Below, piece by piece: positions 57,042 through 64,000 of a stretch of 64,000 nt of DNA. The stretch's first letter is position 1. Every line of letters begins with the position of its first letter. The DNA is taken from NCBI RefSeq assembly GCF_963082655.1, contig NC_081552.1, positions 72,730,707 through 72,794,706 of the forward strand, written 5' to 3'. The translations under genes were made by a program, and so were the position numbers. The notes beneath the pieces were generated by a model. That model did no database searches. It was not told where the DNA came from and worked only from the letters and a program-made list of their open reading frames with translations. This DNA is from Stomoxys calcitrans (lineage: Eukaryota; Arthropoda; Insecta; Diptera; Muscidae).

Positions 57042-59870
57042 AAGGATTCACTTAGACGTTTTCGTCCATTGTGATACCACACGAACAAAAGAGGTAAGAT
57101 GCCTCCTAGTTCCTACCATTAAACCATCCAGATCGCTTTAAAAAGCCCAATAACTTGCGAATGTTCACATCCGCTAAGTCAGACAGATTCTCAAAGAAAT
57201 GAGAACCGAACCTGATTGCTAGTGCGGGACACACACACAGAAGGTGTTCTATAGTCTCTTCTTTTCGATGTCCTTACAGCTTCTGCAAAAGTCGTTGCAG
57301 GCAACCTTCAGTTTGTTGTCAGCATGTTTTCCGATTAGACAGGGGCCTGTCATGACGGACCCAATGACTGAGACGTCTGTTCTAGCCAAAGACAGCAAAG
57401 CGGTAGACCTCTTCAAGTCTAGATTAGGCCACATAGCCCCCTCTTTGTGACCATCTACCATTCGTTGTATTAAAAACTTAGCTTACATGTCGCTAGAGGC
57501 ATACCCACAGATTCTAGTATTCCTGAAATGTGTAGGGTAGTTCCTAGGCTCGTAAGCTCGTCCGCTTTACAATTGTCTGGAATATCTCTGTGGCACCCAG
57601 AACAGGTGAATTTTGAACTGTTCAGCCATGTCGTTGAGAGATCTGTGATATTCGAGGGCGGTTTTTGTGTTCAGAAATACGTTCTCCAGGTATTTAATGG
57701 CTGTCTGAGAAGATATTTATGTCAATCGTCGTAATGACATTATATCTTAGCCATTCCACCACTTCCTTTTCGATAACCTTTTCGATATAACCAGTTCTAG
57801 ATCTTTAGAGTACACCCAAAAACCCACCTGGTTGTTTAGTTTGGAACCATCAATATAGAAGTTTATGTAACATCTGTTACCAGGGATATCGTTGTTCCAA
57901 TCGGTTCTATCGGTAATAGTGGCACAGTACTTTTATCAAAAAGCGGCTCAGGTAGGGTGAAATTCACACTGCCTGGAACATCGGATATTGTATCAAGGAT
58001 AACACAGTATCCGTAGTCGCCACATGACCAATGAGAAAGGTCGCTTAACCAGTGGTTAAGACAGTGGATGCTGCAATTTGTCTAGCCGTAATGTCCAGAG
58101 GCATAAGATGTAGCATTAAATTCAGTGCATCTGATGGTGTCGTCCTCAGTGCGGCTGTGATGCACAAACTAGCCATCCTTTGGATCCGGTTTAGTATTGA
58201 GCAGTAGATGGACTTTTGAAGCATAATTCAACCGGTAATATATCATAAGGGTCTGGCGATTAAAGGAGTCGAAACTTCTTATCGCCCAAAGGATTTTCGT
58301 CACAATTTTCCTAATAACCTTTGACGAATGCATACCAGTGACAACCTCTTCGCCACGTTGTCCACCGGACAATTTCCCGGTAAATGTGTATCAACGAGTA
58401 GTTCTAGAGTTTCCTCACTAGGCATTGTCCAAACATTCTCTGACTTCTGAATATACCCCACCGTAATAGGTCTCGAGGACAAAATCTTCCTTAGCCTAGG
58501 GGTCTCAGATGTCTCAGATGTCTCAGAATTCTACCCAAGATTTTTTATGAGCCTTTTTCAGTTCGCCCTTATATTTTCTTAACTCAGCCTTAAAAATGTC
58601 CCAATCGTGTGGTGCTCTTGTGACTTTTGCTCTGTTGAAGAGTTTTCTGCAGTCCTTCCTTAGACCAACCAGTTCTGGGGTCCACCATGGCGATTGCTGT
58701 TTACGCCTTAGCTTGGCACTAGGACATGCTGACACAAGCGAGTCATTCAGGGCATTCGTGATCCGCTTGACCACTGTGTCTATATCCTCCGCAGTTTGCA
58801 CCTCCCTTTCTGGCCTAGAAAGGATAGACGTAAAGAATTAGTGCAGAAATTTATTCCAATCCGCCTTTCATCTGTTTAATCGAGGGACCATTTCTGCAGT
58901 ATTTTCTCCAAGGCTGAAACTAATATAACGATGATCTGAGAAGCTGTGATCATCCAACACATCCTAATCCATATTACTCCACTTATATCTACCAATACAA
59001 AGGTAATATTTAGTACCTCCTGCCTGTTCCCTAGTAATAAAGGTCGGTTTATCCCCATTATTACAAATCGCCAGATTGCAACTTATAATATATTCGATAA
59101 ACAGCTCACCTGATTCGTTGTCATCCGAATTTCCCCATATCTGGTGATGTGTATTAGCATCACTTCCTACAATGAGGCTCTTCTTCCCTACAGAAGCGGC
59201 TTCAACCAGCGACTGAAGGTTTGAAGACGGCATCTCTAAATTGTATGCCATATATAGGGAAGCCAGCCAGTAATGAGACTTGTTTATTTCTTGTACTGCT
59301 AAATCTTCATTACTTAGCGACGTAAGAAGAAAAACATTTAAACTACTCTTTGCAAGAGTATAGGCGCTGTGTCTCCTATTCCCCGAACCCTTGAGTAGTT
59401 CAATCCCGGAATTCTTAGTCCACGAACCATTCCTCCACACACCCATGGTTCCTGGATAAGAACCACGTCAAATCCCCCTGCCATCAGGAGGACATTTAGT
59501 GCCGCCGAAGCAATTTTACATTGGTGGAGATTTATCTGTGGAAACCGGACCATAGTCAGAATTCAGAACTTACACCACTGTTGTGCTAGCCTCGTCTACT
59601 GATACCACCAGGAGTTCATCCACACAAGATTCGTTAGATCTTGTCATGATGAGCTTCCGTACGCATCCTGGGGCAGGTGAGAAAGCTGTGAAACCACTCT
59701 TCCTCAGGACACGTGACACTTGCATTGTGGATGATTCCTCCTTAGATGATTCACTAGCTGCTGCTGTCGAAGTACTTTTTGAGTTCCGTGCTTCCCCTCT
59801 GGCGCACACCTTGAGTCCAATCCAACTGGTTGACCCACCCACACAGGGCCTGTCTAGTTTCTATCATAGG
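57042..59870 (-). mobile_element. I-type LINE copy with ORF1 end and endonuclease, RT core deleted
   Basis: The minus strand from the right: end of an ORF1-like protein (59570-59842, ending SVDEASTTVV), then an endonuclease (INLHQCKIASAALNVLLMAG, VVLIQEPWVCGG, IVGSDANTHHQIWGNSDDN, KPTFITREQAGGTKY), then a linker (SPWWTPELVGLRKDCRKLFN). The RT entry FDSF...DD joins directly to the segment after the palm (LNTKPDPKDG), so nearly the whole RT core is deleted around 58230. The left part gives the zinc-knuckle region (FCRSCKDIE, about 57265) and 3' end matching 38020-38270 of the other copy. It complements the copy at 35906-38300, which lacks the 5' half. Confidence 0.85.
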
Positions 59871-60269
59871 CAGACACATAATCCTGTGGCTAGACAAAAT
59901 AATATCAAGCAAAATAGAATGTGTGGTTCATCCTTATACCTCAATAAAAAAAAATTATTAAATGATAATACGTAACAACAATATATTTTTAAAAGTGTTA
60001 TCTTACAGACTAAATTATAAACTAGACATATATTCAATACAAATATATAAACATTTTAAGATTAAATGAAATAACAAAAACTAAGTATTAAGGTATAGTA
60101 TTAAGGTGTAGTATTAACTTTCTTTTACAGAATCACGATTTTCTGGGATAATTATAAATTCAACAGAGAGGCGGCGTAAAGGGTAATTGTTTGCATAGTT
60201 CGATGTAAAATAATTTAATTGATGCAACTGATAGTTACGGGATGGTCTAAAAAAAACATTTATTGTATA
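59871..60269. other. Unassigned AT-rich spacer
   Basis: No ORF with recognisable features; repeats of AAGTATTAAGG and TAGTATTAAGG near 60083-60118. Confidence 0.3.
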
Positions 60270-60436
60270 TATGTTAGGTTGGGTAAGAGTAGCAGTCCTT
60301 TACAGACTCAAGTAGACAATTTTAAGTCCATTGTGATACCACAGCAGCGACAAACCAAGGCTTCTGGCGGGAATCGATCCCACGACCCCTGCACTGGTAA
60401 TCCAAGGACGCACCAACTCGGCTACTGAGCGCCCTA
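60270..60436 (-). mobile_element. tRNA-derived SINE, second family
   Basis: The minus strand begins GGCGCTCAGTAGCCGAGTTGG (A box region) and has GGGATCGATTCCCGCC (B box) about 45 bases on. It ends ACTCTTACCCAACCTAAC. The 5' and 3' ends of the tRNA-like part do not form a clean acceptor stem. Its head differs from that of the SINE at 19779. Confidence 0.7.
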
Positions 60437-60717
60437 AATTCTATTCAAAATGAAATCGAAGAATATTTTGCCTTGCATAATTTTGAGAGGAAAGTAATAT
60501 TTAGCATTGTACGTCGACTTTTAAATGTAGGTAATTTAATTGAGTTTTATCTGAATTCATACGTCGGAAGAGCCCGAGGATCCCAGCCATGCCCCTTGAG
60601 GCAAACTAAAAGAAATTGTTTTTGAACATACTCAATCGCATTTGAGTGAATATAATAGACCGGATCCCATATAATGGATCTAAAAATTCTCTACTTCAAC
60701 GTGTAGCGTGTCACCCT

Positions 60718-60993
60718 ATGTCTGATTGGAGTAGAGCGACATCTGGTTCTGCGTTACCATCATATGTTACCTCCACATACAAATGTGACTACTACAACGA
60801 CAGTTCAGAGAATCATATGTTGTTTGTTTTTGCTATTTTGAAAAGCAAATTTCATGATGGTTCCTCGGTGGGCATGATGGCTTGGGAGCACCATGATGGT
60901 CAGTATGTGGAGGATGACAAGTTCTTTTTCGATTGGGTTTTGGCAGCAAACGGAGGTGGAGCCATCAGTAAATATAAAAAAAAACACAAGTGA
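60718..60993 (+). CDS. Small hypothetical ORF, 91 residues
   Basis: I do not recognise this protein. The ATG at 60718 opens a 91-residue frame; the frame is open further upstream without an ATG. It is hydrophilic, with an acidic stretch HHDGQYVEDDKFFFDW and a lysine-rich end (KYKKKHK). The last 60 codons use GTG, AAG, GGC and TTC more than the surrounding AT-rich DNA, which hints at real coding or a gene fragment. No signal peptide or known motif is seen. It could be an exon of a larger gene or a retained fragment. Confidence 0.3.
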   Translation: MSDWSRATSGSALPSYVTSTYKCDYYNDSSENHMLFVFAILKSKFHDGSSVGMMAWEHHDGQYVEDDKFFFDWVLAANGGGAISKYKKKHK

Positions 60994-61053
60994 ATTAAGA
61001 AAAAAAAAATGTAATTTGTTTTATTGAACTGTGTCACAAGATAAACCAAAAAA

Positions 61054-61167
<114 letters not shown>

Positions 61168-61222
61168 TTATAGCTATGAAAAATGCTATGAAAAAAAATA
61201 AAATCAAATAAGCTAAAAAAAT

Positions 61223-61426
61223 CTAAAGAGCTAAAGCCAAGAATCCTCCACCTCCACTGCCACACATATAAAAAACTTCAGCTGCTGCAATTGGCATATC
61301 CACAACCCCTGTCGCTACTCCACCGAGGGACTTAGACGCTGTCGCATACCCCAGTGTCCAAAAGGTAGTCCAAAACGTTTCTCCGACCATAAACCACCAG
61401 GCATACAGACGGTTGACTCTCGACAT
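61223..61426 (-). CDS. Small hypothetical protein, 67 residues
   Basis: Not recognised. The ATG at 61426 has an A-rich context (AAATAAATATG). The product begins MSRVNRLYAWWFMVGETFW and is followed by a small-residue segment (GYATASKSLGGVATGVV) and a Gly-rich end (CGSGGGGFLALAL). It could be a small membrane-associated or secreted peptide; one moderately hydrophobic stretch is present. An in-frame upstream ATG at 61498 would add 24 residues, including LSLPNFLFLSLFF, which could act as a signal sequence. Codon use is more balanced than in nearby chance ORFs. Confidence 0.35.
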   Translation of the reverse strand: MSRVNRLYAWWFMVGETFWTTFWTLGYATASKSLGGVATGVVDMPIAAAEVFYMCGSGGGGFLALAL

Positions 61427-62249
61427 ATTTATTTTGTTAAAAAAGTTTTTTTTTGTAAAAAAAAGAGATAAAAAAAGGAAATTAGGTAGGGACAACATCG
61501 AGCTTTTTTATTACTTACTCTTTGGTTGGGTTCGATACAGTAACCTAAACATGAGCTCATAGTTAGGTTAGGTAGTGGATAGTAGAGGGTATTTCCTAGC
61601 CCATCAGCCAATGTTGACCTTTCGGTGAGAAAGCAGCACATCAGAAAACCCCTAGAAAATAATAAAGGAAAAAAACTTTTTTAGACAAGAACTGACTGCG
61701 ACAGATACATACACTTAAACACGACAATACTTACCAAAGACAAGACGGACGGACGGACAAACGAGAACCTAAAAGGGACCCTATTGGCCGCAGAGGCTGC
61801 CACCAGGACCACAATACCCGGGGACTCCATTGGCATTTATCCGGAACAGTCGCCATTAGAACCAGGAACCTGAAAACACACAAGATTAAGACATTAAATT
61901 TAAATTATTAAATGTTCAAAATTGAGAGTATCAGGGAGGTTGTGACCTCCAAATAAAACAATGCCGAATTTTGTACGAATGATAGATGGAAATATTTTTG
62001 GTTTTTTTTCTTTCCCATGAAGGGATAGGAAACTAAAGAAAGGGGAAGGAATGGTGTAATGAACAGGTGAGTAAGCTTTTGGGGTACTCCGATTTAGTGG
62101 GTCACGGGAGTACCATGGTTTGGGGAGGGTAAGGCCAAGGCATGCCATGGAAGACCGGCATGCCAGCGAACCGATAAAGACATTGTCCTGTGTGTTTAAT
62201 TTCCAAGAGTTTACGTACCCGCTGTATTTGTCCATCCACAACCTGGTTG
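61427..62249. other. Unassigned stretch
   Basis: Contains a GTTAGGTTAGGT tail near 61562-61573, of the kind seen at LINE and SINE ends, and GACGGACGGACGGAC near 61743-61757. An ORF on the minus strand at 61900-62241 has no domain. It directly adjoins a LINE fragment. Confidence 0.3.
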
Positions 62250-62522
62250 ATTTTAGTTTTGGCTTCCTTGAGGGACACCAGACGTCACATAAATTTTATT
62301 AGAAATAGCATTTCCCATTTTCACCATTTGAGCTCTGCCCATTAGGTAGGATTTTATCCAGTTCAAGAATGCGTTGGAAAACCCCATAAGATACAACTTC
62401 AATAACAATAATTCATGATTAACCTTATCAAAAGCTTTGCTGAAGTCCGTATAAATGCAATCAGTCTGATATCGACTGAAATAGTGTAAAGCAGAAAAAA
62501 TTAGATTGTGAACAAATGAAAT
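62250..62522 (-). pseudogene. Jockey-type LINE reverse-transcriptase fragment, open frame
   Basis: The minus strand reads without a stop: FVHNLIFSALHYFSRYQTDC, IYTDFSKAFDKVNHELLLLK (motif A), LYLMGFSNAFLNWIKSYLMG, GNAISNKIYVTSGVPQGSQN (motif B), then a stop. Sequence after GVPQGS no longer matches an RT, so the fragment is cut at that point. It is better preserved than the related piece at 39420. Confidence 0.85.
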
Positions 62523-62765
62523 AAGAACATTCCAAATGTAACAAAGTTGAGGACATGGAAGAAGGTAGACGAGGTATTTATAAATATTATTTTATTTTAA
62601 TATGTTATGAGAGACTATACTGGCTTGAAAAATGACGCTGATGACGGAAGATAACAAATGCAGTATTTCTTCATATGAATCTGGATTTCGTGGTATTATG
62701 CGCAAGATGGTAAAATTGGTATTTATTACGATTCACTTTAATATGTTTATAAATTATTTTGTTCA

Positions 62766-63135
62766 TTATACTTTTTATAGACGGTATCCACGACAATGAA
62801 GAGAGGCTCATAAAGGAAAGGTAATGTGTTTTTCTTTATTTTAAAAAATATGAATTATTACATGTTTTATCAGCAACTTAATCCAATAAAATAAAATATT
62901 TATTAATAATACAAAACATATCTATTATTTCTTGTTATTGTTATTTGGGAAAAGGGACAACTCTCAAATAAATTGTTTTATTGAGTTAATAACTGCTTTA
63001 GTTGGATTTTTGACCTTGTCATAAATCCGAATAACAAAATTGTTAATGAATAATACAAAGTCGTTTATAGGTCCGATTTCAGTGAATTTTTTTAATTTAA
63101 TGAACAAATTTCTTAATTGAAGCATGTTTTTAATT
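62766..63135 (+). repeat. Unclassified dispersed repeat (partner at 35635-35905)
   Basis: CAATGAAGAGAGGCTCATAA, AACTTAATCCAATAAAATAAA, TATAGGTCCGATTTCAGTGA and AAATTTCTTAATTGAAGC correspond in order to the other copy; about 100 bases around 62945-63050 are extra here. Confidence 0.65.
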
Positions 63136-63439
63136 TTTCTGTGTATCTATAGGACTAAATCACATCTTTATAATTCACTTTTAAGCATTTTTTACAAAGA
63201 ATTTTTGATTATTTAACAACACTCCAAATTTACAGCTATCGCCGTTGGTATATTTTACGAATTAACTGCAAACTCACAGAAAAATAAACAGCTTATAACA
63301 TTTTCCTACAAAATATTGCAAATTACGTCAGTAAAATATAAAAATATAAACTATTCAAATGATTTTGGGCCTTTTCAAGGCGCTTTCTATTGAATTAAGC
63401 CAACTTTGGTCTGTTGCTGTGTTTTGCCACATTTATCAG

Positions 63440-63845
63440 CTACTTGAAAAGCGCGTGTACCGAATTGTGTCTGTCAGAATGAAAAAGGGTTGGTGGTAAA
63501 ATAGGGGCTTCGCTCTGCTTTTTACCATCATACGATTCCTAAACCAAATAGGAACAAATATTGATAATCTAGTATAAGTATAACTATAATAAAACGTAGT
63601 ATAACTATAATGAAACGTTTCTAAATCAGATAAAATGTAATTGACACAAATATACGTATGGCGTATGCAATTAGGAAAAACATATGACGCATTCTGTTAC
63701 AGCTGTTTGAGTGTTGCCAACGAAACGTAATGAAAATAAAATGAAAATCGTACGGAAACCGGAGCATCAACCTATGTATCGCACGAATTACTTATGATTT
63801 GTAATCGCAAACTTGCATGGAAACCGGAACAGACCTGATATTAAT
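63440..63845 (+). repeat. Unclassified dispersed repeat (partner at 55045-55405)
   Basis: Same ordered blocks as the partner. It includes an internal duplication of AGTATAACTATAATAAAACG / AGTATAACTATAATGAAACG (63579-63617). Confidence 0.7.
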
Positions 63846-64000
63846 TTCCACCATCCTATGGTGAATGTATTACAGAATATACTGATGAATTTTCCCATGC
63901 ATATCTTCAGGCGTAATAGGACTAATGATCCACTTTTCAACAACCAATCCAATTTTCATTACTTTTTGTTGCAACCCAGAAGAAATTATTAATAAATGAT

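Noticed and set aside
60362..60436. Functional tRNA gene on the minus strand
   Set aside because: Same reasoning: tRNA-like promoter boxes but imperfect folding and a SINE tail.
61900..62241. 113-residue minus-strand ORF
   Set aside because: No domain, directly adjoining an RT fragment that ends before it in frame; composition fits chance.

Overview
The window is nuclear DNA from a higher fly. It most likely comes from a calyptrate/muscid such as a stable fly, house fly or horn fly. That placement is an inference from three things: a gene recognisable as the Drosophila PDZ scaffold big bang (bbg) with short 66-76 bp introns, AT-rich non-coding DNA, and a dense load of DINE-1/Helentron-like, mariner, RTE, I-type and BEL/Pao elements. 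No bacterial or viral genome organisation is present.

The only host gene I can name is bbg, on the + strand. Its last five coding exons are 20493-23635, 23706-23834, 27818-28259, 28336-28470 and 28537-28685. They give a 1323-residue product if translation starts at the ATG at 20519. The reading frame is preserved across all four introns. The product has a very long low-complexity region and two C-terminal PDZ domains. Because 20493 follows a splice acceptor, further upstream exons are likely. Two small unassigned ORFs lie at 60718-60993 (+) and 61223-61426 (-).

Region by region. 1-2575 (-) is an uninterrupted BEL/Pao gag-pol reading frame that runs off the left edge. 2576-7847 is mostly unassigned AT-rich DNA with a 68-bp tandem repeat. 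7848-11815 holds two DINE-like elements, SINE debris, a Tc1-type transposase fragment and an I-type LINE fragment. 12360-16440 is an RTE-type LINE (-) whose 5' part is split by a DINE-like element. 16441-20492 is non-coding, with a 20-bp tandem repeat and a tRNA-derived SINE. 20493-28685 is bbg, whose 4-kb intron 2 contains an antisense DINE-like element and LINE debris. 29885-48437 is a nested graveyard of LINEs, a decayed BEL/Pao copy, three mariner-type copies, a 597-bp palindrome-ended transposon, DINE-like copies and unclassified repeats. 48655-59870 contains a second RTE LINE copy, two more 597-bp elements, a foldback cluster, another DINE-like element and a second I-type LINE. 60270-64000 has a SINE, two small ORFs, an (AT)n tract, a Jockey-type RT fragment and two repeats that match sequence elsewhere in the window.

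Two mobile-element observations stand out. DINE-like elements of clearly different sequence keep a minisatellite period of exactly 153 bp. A 597-bp Tc1/mariner-type derivative occurs three times at identical length, and its 203-bp terminal inverted repeats contain the start of its own transposase gene on both arms.
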